DNA of 64,000 nt from contig CP136896.1 of the NCBI GenBank assembly GCA_034359265.1, positions 37,190,001 through 37,254,000 of the forward strand, written 5' to 3'. This DNA comes from Canna indica (taxonomy: Eukaryota; Streptophyta; Magnoliopsida; Zingiberales; Cannaceae). This document shows positions 35,061 to 47,507 of the stretch, in pieces. Position numbers and translations under genes: made by a program. Position 1 is the stretch's first letter; every line of letters starts with the position of its first letter. The notes under the pieces were generated by a model that was not told the DNA's origin, ran no database searches, and saw only the letters and a list, made by a program, of their open reading frames with translations.

Positions 35061-36530
35061 GTGATAAGAGATGTACAGGATGGAGTTAAGACCAGAAATC
35101 AATCCAAGAAAAATCACCAGGATATGATTAGGTACTCTTGCTATTTTTCAACTGTTGAACCTAAAAGTGTCAAGGAAGCCTTGAACGATGAATTTTGGAT
35201 TTCTGCTATGCAAGAAGAGTTACAACAGTTTGTCCAAAATAATTTTTAGGAACTTGTCTCAAGACTAGAAAATGTCAATGTTGTTGGAACTAAATGGGTA
35301 TCTAAGAACAAGACTGATGAAGCTGGAAACATTACAAGAAATAAAGCTCGTCTTGTTGCTCATGGCTTCAACCAAATTAAAGGTCTAGACTATGATGAAA
35401 CCTTTGCACCTGTTGCAAGATTGGAATCCATCAGATTGAAGAAAGCTTTATATGGGCTTAAACAGGCTCCTAGAGCTTGGTGTGAGAGATTCACCCAGTT
35501 CCTGATCTTGACTGGCTACAAAAGAGGGAGAATAGATCAAACCTTGTTCATCAAAAGAAAGGAGTCTTAATTGGTAATTGTTTAAATTTATGTTGATGAT
35601 ATAGTTTTTGGTTCAACCTCTAAAATTTATGTTAAACAATATGTGGATGACATGAAATACGAGTTTGAAATGAGCATGGTTGGGGAAATGAGTTATTTTT
35701 CCAGTCTTGAAGTTAAGCAATCTAAAGACGACATATTTATCTCTCAGAGTAAGTATACAAGAAATCTTATTCACAAATTTGGTCTTGATAGTTCCAAGGC
35801 AGATAGAACTCTTATCTCTACTCATGAAAAATAGATTAAAGTTGATGAAGGCAAGAGCGTTGATCCTAGTCTCTACAGAAGTATGATTGACAATTTATTA
35901 TATCTGACTACTCGCAGACCTGACTTATGTTTCAGTATTGGATTGTGTTGCAGATATCAAGCTAATCCAAATGAGTCTCATCTACAGGCAGTTAAATAGA
36001 TTCTCAAATATGTTAAAGGTACTTTGGATTTTGGTATTTGGTATTCCATTGATTCTAACCCTGTCTAGTAGGATTTACATATGCAGACTGGGCTAACAAT
36101 ATTGATGACAAAATAAGTACTTCTGGTGGTTGCCTCTATATTGGAACTTTTTTGGTGCCTTGGTTAAGTAAAAAGGAAAATTCCATTTCTCTTTCTTCAG
36201 TAGAAGCAGAATATTTGGCAGCAGGCAGTTGTAGCACATAGCTTATTTGGATGAGGAATATGTTGCTTGATTATGGTTCCAAATAGGAAGAAATGATTCT
36301 ATACTGTGATAATACCAATGCTATAAATATCTCAGAAAATTCTGTTATGCATTCTCGCACTAAACACACTGATATTCGTTTTCATTACATCAGGGAGCTA
36401 GTCGAAAGAAAGGAGTTGCAACTGGAGTATATTTCTACAGATAAATAAGTTGCAAATATCTTCATAAAGGCGTTGAATGGAGAAAAAATTGAGCAGTTGA
36501 GATATGCTATAGGACTTTGTGTCATATGAC
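35061..36530 (+). pseudogene. Sirevirus-like pol: reverse transcriptase and RNase H (deleted)
   Basis: RT begins with the VKEALNDEFWISAMQEEL box (about 35169), then VGTKWVSKNKTDE, KARLVAHGFNQ and FAPVARLES (about 35405). At about 35430 the sequence jumps straight to KALYGLKQAPRAW. The intervening ~50 residues of family members, including the first catalytic Asp region, are missing. The YVDD box is intact (IYVDDIVFGST, about 35590). RNase H follows with YADWANN (about 36075), SSVEAEYLA and KHTDIRFHYI. Stops are present at about 35248, 35569, 35833 and 35998. The IYVDDIVFGST form is typical of Sireviruses. Confidence 0.85.
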
Positions 36531-36839
36531 ACATTTTTGGAAGGGGTGGAAAAATTGAAGAATCTTTCAATTTTAAATTATTTTTCAACCTACCTTGTTC
36601 ACTGAAGGGGTTCCTCAATTTATTTTTCCAGTAGGCATTTTATACATTTAAATCTCCTCTTATTGCTCTTTGAAATTTTTTTGAAGATTCCCTCATTTCG
36701 GCGAGAGGGCTGCTGATTTATGTCCTAATCATGACCGTATGGTGTTGCAACTCAGTTCATTGTCTCAAATGATAATCGACATTTTTGCTCATCAAAGCGT
36801 CCTCTTTTCTGCCTCTCATCTATTTAAACAGAAGATTCA

Positions 36840-37230
36840 ATGATGGACAGTAAAATTAGCAAGATAAGTTTCGTGTAGAAGATGTATGCTTCCTTTGAAA
36901 AGAAAATGGTGTTTTCAAATCCTCCTAAGAAGTTTGAAACACCAGTTCCAGTTCCATCTCCTGATAAAATATCTCCATCTCCTACATCTCAAGGTCAAAA
37001 TCTGAGAAAGAAATAAAGGAGAAAAGCTTCGGACTATTCTCTATGAAGAAAGGGTAGAGGTATGGCATCTAAACCCCCCAAATCCCCATCTAGGACTTCT
37101 GTTCCTGAGGAGGAGGAATTATCTTCTGAGGGGGAGGGTATTGATGAAGTCAATATTCCTTCTAGTACTATTCTTTACGATGATTCTTCTAAAATAGTAG
37201 ATTTTAATACTAATATTGCTATTGCTGATG
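36840..37230 (+). pseudogene. ORF3/env-like start of the Sirevirus-like element
   Basis: Downstream of RNase H, where Sireviruses carry a third ORF, there is a Pro/Ser/Glu-rich stretch (containing TPVPVPSPDKISPSPTSQG and, from 37062, MASKPPKSPSRTSVPEEEEL). Stops occur near 36880, 37015 and 37045. The only argument is position and composition; I do not see a transmembrane segment. It is cut off at 37231 by LTR-2 sequence. The 3' LTR of the element is not found. Confidence 0.5.
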
Positions 37231-39060
37231 TGTCATGCCACGACTCAAGGTACGTGTGACCGGCCAGGGTACTGGTCAGTACCCCAAAGCCTACCCTATG
37301 CACTGACCAACACTCATAGAAATATAACCAGAATAACATTAAAGTCATAAAAAGAAGCAACATTACCAACTTTATTAATTGTTTGAAATCAGTTTTATCA
37401 AACCAAGTTCGAAAACATCATAAGTTTTAAGATAACATCCAAATGTTTTCAAGAAACATCACAACGTTTTACAAAAATAACATAGTACATAAACATGACT
37501 CTACTAGACACGACTATGACTAACAAACTGCTAGCTAAGAGATCTGCCCCCACGCCTGGTCTCCTGCGTGCCATGCCACCAAGCCGTACCTCACTGGTCG
37601 GGCTCTACAAAATAACAATAAATAAACTGTGAGTTCACGAGGAACTCAGTGAGCGGTTCTTTCGAAACTTGACTAAAAACCTCAGCAAATAACACATATA
37701 AGGAATTAAAAATAAGATCACACCACATAAGTTAATCAGTTTGCCAAGACAGAAGAATGGATGAACCGGCCTCTCGGGCCCTTATTCATTTCAGTAGCTC
37801 GGCCCCTAATGGCCTCAATTATATATGGAAGGTTCGATTCTTCCCTCTATGAAACCAGGCTGGTCGGCCTATTCACACCACAACTATGAATTATCATGCC
37901 TCAGATCCGTCGACTAGGATGGCCACTAGCCTCAGGAATCCTTCGGGTTAGGGATAGCTAGTCCCACCCAACTCCGGTCTACCGTCAGTGGAATCTCAAG
38001 ACCCTCCGCCACTCGGGTCTAACACCTAGCGGGCCTGCTGGTGCAATCTCAAGACTTCATAAAACCACTGAGTAGTGTGGTAGCCGCTCGGCTAATGACA
38101 CTGCTTAGTAGACCATCTCAACCATAACCGAAATCAGGTTGTGCATATTTTCTCATGTTTTGCTTTCCGGGCATTGCCCATATCTGACCCTACCCCCTCG
38201 GGTCACCTTATTTGGATGTTGAAATCCATTGATTATCCCTAGGTGTAGAACCTAGCAATTAAACTTGATTCTAAGTTGAATGTCACAACAAGGTACCAAG
38301 ACCTTTCTTTCTGATGTTGTTAGAACGTACCGAATATAGATGAGTACGCGGTCTACTATTAATAACACCACTTACCAAATATATCATGAGCATAAATTTT
38401 CATGTACAAGCTGAATTAAAGAGGATAATTTCACTAAATAAATCGATAAGGAACAAGCAATAAACATAGCAACAATTAGGCATAATATCTGTAAATTAAA
38501 TAAACCTTTCCTTTGAAGCATGTACCATAACAATCCTGTCCATATGAGCATTAGCAAGAACATTACCATACTCATGAGAATATAGATTTAGAATTTGCTA
38601 TCAACTACTAAGATAAACAGTAATCATGTAATGCAAATTAACCCTAAAACTAAGCATGGAAGTAGGGATTAAGACGACATAACGTGAGATCCAACGTATC
38701 GATCCGAACAGTCCCCACTTTCCACCCCTCTCCAATGCTCGGCCGACTCAAGCAGGGCAATAACCTGCTCGGCCGAGTCCCCTAGGGATGGTAAACATGG
38801 TTACGGCAACAATACAAGCATAAATCCAAAGGTTTAAATCATATCGAACATAAGGCGATCAACGAGTTGCTAGACGAGCGAGGAAATTGGGGAAAATTTT
38901 GGCATGACCTTTCCCCTTTTTCCTCCACTCAGCTAGCCCTCAAAAGCATGATATAGATCCGATTTAAACATAAAATAGCAGGTATACATATCCATTAAAG
39001 TTCTAACATGAGAAGATGCGTCGATCAGCAATAAAAATTGAAATCGGGATTCTTCTTAGC
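37231..39060 (-). mobile_element. LTR-2 copy, left arm of an inverted pair
   Basis: LTR-2 sequence whose TGTCATGCCACGACTC terminus is at 37231. Shared blocks are the acceptor region (minus TTTTGTAG/AGCCCGACCAG, about 37595-37610), the GAGCGGTTCTT block and the gcatgacctttcccctttt block near 38900. The promoter-side end is missing near 39060, where the sequence meets an oppositely oriented copy. No TSD pairs with the right arm. Confidence 0.75.
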
Positions 39061-41082
39061 GAGTTTTGCCGATCGAGTTGTTTCTCCATGTTAGATTCTT
39101 AGATCATTGTATATGTTGTGATTTTGTGGTTTTATACGTGTCGATTTCTTGTTTTAAGGGGCTGGCCGAGTTGAGGAAAAGGGGAAATGTCATGCCAAAA
39201 TTTTCCCCAATTTCCTCGCTTGTCTCGTAACTTGCGCATCGATTTGTATTCTCTTGTTTTTGCTTTTGGATTGACAATCGCGTGGACATCGCAGCCATGT
39301 CCACCACCCTTAGATGTTCGGCCGAGCATGATTATCATCCTGCTCGAGTTGGCCGAGCAATAGAAGGGGGAAAAGTAGGACTGTTTGTATTAGATTGTTG
39401 GATCTCGTATTTTATCGTCTTAACCTGCACCGTCACGTTTAAATGTTAGATTCAATTTGAAGTTTATGTTTACTGTTTCATTGGTCAAGATGCATAGATT
39501 CCAGCCCCATCCCACATTGATTGATTGGCCGAGCAAGGGTGACCTTGCTCAAGCTTCGGCCAATCAAGGAAAAGGGGAAGGAAGCGAACGATTTTGTGTA
39601 ATTGTTCATATCCCTTCGTTTAATAATTATTGATATTCACGTTAATGTTAATCCATATTCATGTTGTGAATTGTTGGGATATATTTATATTATCAAATTG
39701 GAAATTTTCTTGCTAATGCTTATATAGTATATGTAGACAAGAAAGATTTCATTTAATTGCTCATATCATGTTTAATTGTTGCTATGCTTAGTGTACGTTC
39801 CATATGGGTTTAACCTCAACATTACTTACTTTTTTATTTTGGTTCTTCATGACGTTACTATTTGAAATTAATTTGGTAAGTGATGTACACATGCTGTCCT
39901 AAAATATTCATTGGTGAAATTCTGAGATCGGTTCATAGAATTCCTCACCCAAGGTAGCGTATAATGCTAGGCAACGTGTAGGACGTTATGAGATGCTCAG
40001 CATATATGGAAACTTAGCTAGGAGATGACATAGGATTGCTAGTAAATATTTTTAGAAATCTAGAACCATTAGGTATGCACAATTTGAAAGGGCAACATTA
40101 ATTTGCTGACCCTCTAGACCGGCTTAGGGCCGGATACGGGCAATGGCCCGAAGTGTATATAAGGAAACCCTAGGACACTTGATTGTGTGATATGCTTGAG
40201 ATGGTCCGCCGAGAAGTGTGGAGGTCAGGAATGACCAATGCTTAGCTCGGCCAATGATTGGGTCTTGAGATGCACCAGCAAGCCCGCTAGGTGTCAGACC
40301 CCAGTTGGGTGGGATTAGCTATCCCTACCCCAAATGTTGTCCGGAGACTAGTAGACCATCCTAGTAAATGGCCCGGGATTTGTTGTTTACATATTGATAT
40401 GATGTTGCCGAACGGTCAGTGTGATTCCACCATGTATGGTAGGGCCGACTGTAGGCCGGGATTTTTATACCATAAGTAGGCCCAAGGGCCGGATGTCGGA
40501 GGCTTGATAGGTCAAGATGACAGGTTTTCACATATACTGTGTATACAGAATGACCCATGGGGTTAGTAGTCACATTAAAAGTAGCTTACCTCCTTGAATA
40601 TACATTATGTTGCCTTATATGTTATGCATGAATAACTGAGGATTATGTGGAGGTTCGCAAGAACCGCTCACTGAGTCTCAAGTGGACTAACAGTTTGTTT
40701 CTTTTTTTTTTGCAGAGCACGAGCAGTGAATTTAGCTTATCGGCATGGCGCAGCTGGAGGGTATGTGGTGGTGACGTATCTTGTAGCGGCGTCCTTGGGT
40801 CATAGTCAAGGGTCTTATAGTAGTTGTTTCCTTTTCTACACTGAAATTGTGTTTTGGAAAAGTTTGTGAAACTTTGATATTTGAGATGTTCTATTTGTTA
40901 TGATGTTTGTTTTCTTCTTTGGTTTGAAAACATATATTGTGAGCTTTGAAAACTTTAGATAAAGATTTCGTTGTGGTTTCTTTTTATCGATATGTTCTGG
41001 TTTCTTATATGTCGTAGATAGTAGGCCATAGGATAGGATGTAGGCCCTGGCCGGTCACACCCCCCTCAGTTGGGGTGTGACA
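39061..41082 (+). mobile_element. LTR-2 copy, right arm of an inverted pair
   Basis: The same family in the opposite orientation, ending TTGGGGTGTGACA at 41082. It holds the splice acceptor TTTTTTTTTTTGCAG/AGCACG (AG at 40714-40715) followed by the conserved exon (gcgcagctggagggtatgtg). The promoter-side start is missing near 39061. With the left arm it makes an inverted repeat of about 1.8-2 kb per arm. The arms differ enough to be two distinct copies rather than one recent duplication. Confidence 0.75.
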
Positions 41083-41230
41083 ATTATTAATGATGATATG
41101 ACTTTCCGACAATGGCCATGCACGAGCCATTTTAGGGCCACTTAGGGCACCGACCCCTCCTATTGCGGATGAGCGGCCCTCAACATCCTGGACACATGAC
41201 CAGAGCCGAATAGCGGACTTGGAGTCTGTG
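41083..41230 (+). pseudogene. CACTA transposase fragment (Ptta/En/Spm type)
   Basis: About 130 bp closely similar to 52940-53065 inside the CACTA at 50573, including the shared blocks ggcaccgacccctcc and gagcggccctc. It is a short relic of the same transposase gene. It links the right flank of the inverted LTR-2 pair to a CACTA element of this type. Confidence 0.6.
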
Positions 41231-41696
41231 CTTAAACTGAAAGGAATAGTGCACTTGAGCCAATCACATATCGATGTGTTTAGGGACTATTCAAGGGTAA
41301 TCGACTTAATGAGGCAACTTTTTCATCATATGTTGCTTCTTTATTCATAAAGATTGTGATGAACCCCATGAACTCGGGCAAATGATTTGAGGCCATGATG
41401 AGATCATGCCAGTGAGACTTGGAGTACAGATGCCCATGTTCTAAATGTTCTTAGTCGTAGGTTCACGAATTAGGAGATCGGTGATTCACTTGGTACATTC
41501 ATTATACGATAAGGGGTAGCTGATCCAACAGTTACCTATGAGCCGTATTTAATGGACAAGTGTATGTGCTCATTAGTAATTGAGTTCACTGAACGGACCT
41601 GCACGAGGAACATAAAATGGAATCCTTACATGAGCGTTAATAGGATGTTTCTCGAATGATAGTAGATGCAAGCAGTCCTTGGACCTGAGGTTGTCA
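41231..41696 (+). mobile_element. Left part of a third LTR-type retroelement (LTR-3 region)
   Basis: Non-coding sequence that continues at 48906 once the inserted element 41702-48900 and one TGGTT are removed. The combined region (41231-41696 plus 48906-54223) ends at a primer-binding site, so at least its right part is an LTR. The left boundary of that LTR was not found. I see no coding capacity here. Confidence 0.45.
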
Positions 41697-41701
41697 TGGT
41701 T

Positions 41702-43166
41702 TGTTGGTGAAATGGTCACATTAGAGGGGGGTGAATAGTGTGTTTACTAATCTTTTTGCGTAAATCTGGTTTTAATCATTTCTTTGGTTACTTAGGCAAA
41801 TTAAAAGATGAGTAGCAAGCGGAAGCAAAGTAAATGCGATACTGAAATAAACACAAGTAGAATCAATGCAGACACAATTATTTATAGTGGTTCGGCCCCA
41901 ATGCCTACTCCACCTACCTAAGCACCCGCTTAGGATTTCCAAACTAAACTTCACTAGATTAATCTTGTTTCCCTTACAACGAGGACTTTGACCCGAAGAG
42001 TCTCGCTCTCAACCTAAGGCACTTCCACACCCGGAAGTCTCCGCCATCTTACCGAGAGCACTCTTCCACCTCAACCTACAGGACAACTCAACTAATCCTA
42101 GTAAACTAAGTTTACAATGGTGGAATTAAGCCTCAAACACAAAGACAACCACCCAATTTCAAGACCTAACAACTTAGGTCTTCTCAAGCTCAAATCTAAT
42201 GAAAACAAGTTAAAATAACATTTAAACTTACACTTAAAAGATCTTAAAGAATAAACCAAGACCAAATGCTCTTTTCCAAGCCTTCAAAGCCTCTAAGTCG
42301 CCAAGACGTTAAGCTCGAATTGAAGCCCGAGTTGAGGGAAGATGAGCGCTTGAGAAGTCGTTGATCGGAGAAGCGAGCGCAAGTCAATCAAGCTCTAAAA
42401 GGCACAAATCTCTCTTTTGAATGCTTATATTAGTTGTAAAGAGAGGTTAAAAAAGTTAGATGAGGGGTATTTATAACCCCTCAACCGAACGGCTCCTCAA
42501 CGGGCATTTTTTTTGCCTGTTGGACACCGTTCTATCGCTTGCCAGTCGATCGTCAGTTGACCGATTGATCGACCGCCCAGCGACTACTTGCTTTTTGCGC
42601 TTCTATCGCGCTGTTCGGTCGATAGGAGGGTCGACCAAATGAGTCATGTTTCAGCTCCTCTACTATCCGATCGACCGATCAGTCGACCGAAGTAGGCATT
42701 GCCAATTTTTGGCCTCGGTCGATCGAATTAGCCACTACCAATTTTTAACCATCTTCGGTCGACCGACCGGTTGACTAAATTATCTACTGCTAATTTTTAA
42801 CATCATTCGATCGACCGACCGGTCGATCGAACCAAGGCTGAACTTGATTTTTTCAGCCTTCTTCTTGCGCGCTTCATTTTCGGGTTCTGGCATTCAACGT
42901 GCGTCAACTTGGAGAGGTTTCCATGTGTTCTTTAGACTTGACCAAGACGTCTTTGGCGCACACGTCGATCTTCGAGAGATTTCCATGATGAACCCGAACG
43001 CTACGATCAATGTTCTTCCGATTTTTTAATTTCTTCAATAATTCTGATCGAGGACATCAAGAGCTAATCGATATGGAACCTAATAATATTTCTCAATGAA
43101 ACATTAGTTCCATGTTTGTTATCATCAAAACCGAGATTAGGGCCAAGGTAGAAAACCTTATGCAAA
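41702..43166 (-). repeat. 3' LTR of the non-autonomous element
   Basis: Starts TGTTGGTGAAATGG on plus, with palindromic modules at 42545-42833 and a TATA-like ttataaata on minus (42468-42476). The inner end (accttatgcaaaaaa) is degraded compared with the outer end of the partner LTR (ataggccaaca). The two LTRs differ at many scattered sites, so the insertion is not recent. Confidence 0.85.
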
Positions 43167-43182
43167 AAATCTCCCCCTTTTT
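43167..43182 (-). promoter_or_regulatory. Polypurine tract
   Basis: The minus strand reads AAAAAGGGGGAGATTT directly before the 3' LTR, the expected plus-strand priming site. An equivalent tract stands at 9829-9842. Confidence 0.8.
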
Positions 43183-43575
43183 GATGATGACAAACATTCT
43201 TAAGAAAATATATAATTTAAGCGTAGAGGATATCAAACATGGAATTTCTCCCCCTATCTATATGCATGATTTTCCTATATTTTCTTCCCCTTTACCTATA
43301 TTTTTCTCCCCCTTTTGACATCAATCAAAAAAGGGTAAGAAAAGTCAAATTAGTTTTTATGAATCATGAAAATCTCAACTCAAGGGATGGAAACATACAT
43401 ACTAATCATCACATCTACCAAGTGTAAACAATAACATGTTTCAAATATACAAGTCATTCCATCATCACATAATCCTTATAGATAAGGAGTTTCAAATACA
43501 AATATAAAGTCGATCAAGCAAAGTGTAGTGTTAATACAAGTCCATAAAATGAATAACATCAAACATCAAATATTA

Positions 43576-44735
43576 CTAATCATCCTCAGGCGGGGGAGGT
43601 GGTAGATGCAATTGATAGTATTGCCACATCTCATCAAATCGACGATCGTACTCATCCACTTGCTGACCGTACTGGTCAACATGTTGACCATATTCATCCA
43701 TACGCCGTCCATGCTCATCGATCATCTGACCATACTCATCGATCCGTCGGCCGTCCTCGTCTAGGCATTCTCTTGTGCCTCTATTCCATTCCACCTGGTC
43801 GATTTGAAACTGAGCAAAGCGATGCTCCAGATTACCCAGACGCACAATGGGAGTGCCGGATGATGAGCTTCCACCAGCATCAATCGCCTCCATGACTATG
43901 TCATGATCAGTGTGTTCCTCAGGAGCCCCTCGCACTCTTTTACCGTGCTGATTTTCAAGGATTTTCTTGCGGTTGAGAGAGGATGAATCAATGGCTTTGG
44001 GTACAGGTTCTATTTCAAATCTAGATTTGTTTACCCAAGCAGCATATATAAAGCGAGAAATCACTGAGGCATATGGTAGGGCTTGCTTCTTTGAGGCATG
44101 AACATCCGCTATGTACCGAAGCATGAGATCAGGGACGTTTATGGGTATGCGGGACATGGCAAGGAAGAGTACCCTAGTACTCATAGTGGTTACTTCATCA
44201 TAGTGACCTGCTCTAGGAAGAATATTATATGCAATGATGAGGTGCATAATCCTAGCTGAGGTTGATAGTTTGATGCTTTGGGTAGGAAGCATCCCCTAAT
44301 AGTCCTTAGGACAGATGGCTGATATAACTTCATGACTAGGAAAATCCTCATAAAAAAGGTGTGTGGACATCTTATACATGGATCTAGAGGAAACCCAAAT
44401 GCATCTCTAATGGCTGATTCGGTGATTACTATGGATTTTCCCAAAATTTCAGATCTAAGAACTAGTGAGTCACCTAATCTTGCCTGATCTATCACGAGGT
44501 TGGAGAAAAATACTTTTATCAAGATGGGACATACTGGTACTTGATTTTCTATATACTCCACCCATCCTAGCTTACAAGTTTACCTCTAATGTCATATTTC
44601 TCTAGGTCACCTAAGTTAACTGGACGAGTTTGTAAGACAGCTCTGTCCGCAAAACTAGGGGCTTGAGTCTTGCCTATGGTGGTCAAAAGATTGTCGGGCA
44701 AGCTTAAAGCTTTGTCTTGGGTGTCATTCTGCAAG
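43576..44735 (-). pseudogene. Second ORF of the non-autonomous element (plant transposon-protein type)
   Basis: A protein-coding region of about 380 codons in three overlapping frames. Upstream, 44735 to about 44590 reads open after an acceptor-like TTGTCTTGCAG. The middle frame (44561-44290) contains AIRDAFGFPLDP, and a downstream frame of 238 codons (44292-43576) contains RIMHLIIAYNILPRAGHYDE and FIYAAWVNKS. This pattern fits the 'putative plant transposon protein' family (PF20167-like) often found downstream in plant retroelements; that family call is my inference. The C-terminus has about six heptad-like repeats of DEYGRRMDEYGQ type, then a Pro-rich tail. Two single-base frameshifts (near 44290 and 44570) break it. 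Confidence 0.6.
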
Positions 44736-46547
44736 ACAATTAGGATGATGTGTAGATGATTAGCTTTGATGAGTAATGCATCCTCTTAAAGCAAGGAGAA
44801 GAAACACTGTTAAGATCGACATAATTTCGTACAAGGCCTCCCCTTTTTTTTTACAAAAAAATGAATTTTAACATTAAATCTCAACATGTGAGTCCAAAAA
44901 GGAGCAAAGAAAATAAAAATAAAAATAAAAATAAAAATAAAAATAAAAATAAAAATAAAATATAGGATCCAAAGAAAATATAAAATGGGTCACAAATAAA
45001 ATAGCAAACATACATTTGAATCATTTATATTCTCCAAAAAAAAACTTCTTGTTTTGTCTAGATGAGGATGAGAAATTTTAATTAACCAAAAGTAAAGAAA
45101 AAAAATCCTTTTAAGAAAGACAAAGCAAATGTTAAGAGTAAGGATATCTCAAAAAAAAAGAGCAAGCTTTTACTTACACAAAAAACATGCTAAATTTGAT
45201 TTTCCTTCCCTAAAACTTGTTTTTCAGGTAAAAATATCAAAGAAGATCATCATCCAAGAAAAAGAAACATGAATCATGATTTCTATGAATGAATCAAGAC
45301 ATTGAGAGAAGAAAGGATGAAGAATCTACTCAACATTATGAACTAACTCATGAATGGTAGCTAAAGATTGAGTCTTTTACCTTGGAGAAGGAGTAGAAAC
45401 CTTAGAACCAAGAGAAGAGGGGTGAAGAGGCCGGTTGAATGATCAAGGAAGCCCTAGTTTCAGGCTTAAAAACTTGGGTTGAAGGGCTGAGATTAAAACT
45501 CGCGGTCAAAAGGGTGGACAAGATTGATTTATGTCCACCGGTTGATCGGTCGGTCGCAAATCGTGCGACCGCTCGAGCTGCCATGTGATTCTTAAGCCCA
45601 AAAAAATTGAAATTTTATATATTATTTTTCACATGAACTAGTCTTCATGAGGATTCAAAAAAGTCAAGAATCACTCAAAAAGGATATTTTTACAATTTTC
45701 TAGAAAATCTACATGTTCTCAGTGGCATTTTTGTAAATATGAGTCATTTGTCAAATGTTTTCAGAATCTGTCCAAACTTTCTAAATACCAAAATATGATT
45801 ATTTAAAGCATTTATATTGAGTTTGAGACAAAGATAATGTCATTTGGTCAAAATTTTATCTTAGCATCATTTTGTTCAAAAGACAAGCATATTAACATGA
45901 AGTTGCAAATTATCAATCTTTAACTTATACTCATGTTTTTTCAAGTATAGACACATGAACACCTAATATGAGTAAATCTAAACATATTTGTGAAGTTTGA
46001 GCTCAAAAAGAAATTTCTAAGTCAATTTATTGACTTAGGTCAAACTTTTTCAGTTTTGAGTCTACTAAGGTTAGCTAGTTGTCATTTTATCCATTTACAC
46101 ATGATTTTTCAATTTTAGCCACATGGATAAAAATCATGAGTAAGCTCAACCATATTTACCAAGTTTTAACTTTAAAGTGAAGTCTTTAAGATGAAATTCT
46201 ACTTAGAGCTCATTTCATTTAAACAAGATTTCATGAAATTGCCTAAGTTATCAAAATTTTACCTACTTATGAAATTTCAATCAATTATCATGTAAAATTA
46301 TTCATGAGCATAGAGAAATAATTTTACCAAGAGAATAGAGGTGTTATATAAGAATTTTGCCAAAGTGAAACTCATACCTCATTTTTTTGAGAAATTCCAA
46401 AATTTCCACTTTCTTTTCATTTTCCTTTAGCCTTCTATTTTATTATAACTTGCAAGCAATATTCATTAGTAGGATAATGGAAATGTGACTACTAACAAGT
46501 TATCACACTAAGTAGCAAAGAGAGGGATCAATTATCGATATCAAAGT
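44562..46547 (-). other. Non-coding interior of the non-autonomous element
   Basis: Apart from the ORF start at 44562-44735, this is AT-rich sequence without long frames. It contains an AAAAAT microsatellite at 44910-44962 and short palindromic CGGTCG blocks near 45540-45570. The part 45860-46510 resembles 9829-12340. Confidence 0.6.
44910..44962. repeat. (AAAAAT)n microsatellite
   Basis: About eight nearly perfect copies of the hexamer aaaaat in a row. Confidence 0.9.
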
Positions 46548-47437
46548 CTAGAACATGTCATTTTTGTTTTTCAAATTGTTAGTGTCGATACTTAAAACAT
46601 CATGGCATGGACTAGAGACACTAATTTTTAACTTCTCATTTTCTAGTTTAGCATCATGTAAATGAGAGCTAAGAGTCAAGTTTTTCTTCTTTAATTTTTT
46701 GTTTTCTTTATTCTTTTTAACCATCAAGGCATACATGATCTTATATTCGTCTAATAATTCATCATAAAGAAGATCCGAGGAACTAGATGAATTAGATCTA
46801 TGATTATGATTAACATGACTAGAAGAAGAGCATACCTCCTCATCAACGTTCATGATGTTAGCTTCCTGATCATGGTGTTAGGATGCTTCACTTGATGCAC
46901 GTGAGTAAGTGGAAACATTTGACCTCCGTTTTACCTTGTTCTTCATACTAGGGCAATTCTTCTTCACGTGCCCTTTCTCTTTGCATAGGTGACATATCAC
47001 CTTTCTCTTCTGACTCTTTGTACTTCTTTGGCTAGATACACTAATAGCTTCAAGAACTTCATTAGATATAGGAGTATGACAATTGTCATCGTCTCCTTCA
47101 TTTAGAGTAACAAGTTATTCAGTTTTAGCATAATTATAAAGCATGTTCAAAGTTGCCCAAATATCATATGCAGAAGTACAATGCATGACTTTTTAAAAAC
47201 TATTATTTTCCAAAGAACAATATATGCAATCTGTTGCCTTAGCATTTTACTCAAATCTTCTAATTTGTTCTTGGGTCCATGCATCCATATTTTCCGTAGG
47301 TTTTACATATTTTGACTTTACCATATTAAACACACCTATACCTTGAGTCTTTAAGAATGTATACATTCTTCCTTTCCAAAGACCAAAGTTTGACTCATCA
47401 AACCAAGGTGGTACGGACGCTACACACTCTAGTGCAA
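46548..47437 (-). pseudogene. Gag remnant of the non-autonomous element
   Basis: Collinear with the gag at 3-1412. The N-terminal region is recognisable at 47437-47330 (FGLWKGRMYTFLKTQG type), with ATT in place of the start codon. It is followed by the HCTSAYDIWATLNMLYNYAK region with in-frame stops (for example near 47255, 47195 and 47115), the zinc knuckle region at about 46950-47000 and the coiled-coil start (46548-46853; DELLDEYKIMYALMVKKNKE). It breaks off in the coiled coil, so the second knuckle of the paralog is absent. It cannot make a functional Gag. Confidence 0.8.
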
Positions 47438-47493
47438 TTTTTTGGATCGTAGCAAAGTGTAGAACAAATGGTGAAATCTTAAGCTACAGACCT

Positions 47494-47505
47494 ACTATGA
47501 TACCA
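47494..47505 (-). promoter_or_regulatory. Primer-binding site (one mismatch)
   Basis: The minus strand reads TGGTATCATAGT, against consensus TGGTATCAGAGC, two bases inside the 5' LTR edge at 47508. Confidence 0.8.
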
Positions 47506-47507
47506 AT

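Noticed and set aside
25700..37230. A circularly permuted or tandem Sirevirus (env-like end, then LTR, then PBS)
   Set aside because: The frame-like text at 25860-25960 looked like an env end, but the inverted copy at 23036-23485 shows that similarity starts at TGTTAGTGTTGG (25821). That segment is therefore the LTR itself, and an ordinary 5' LTR explains it.
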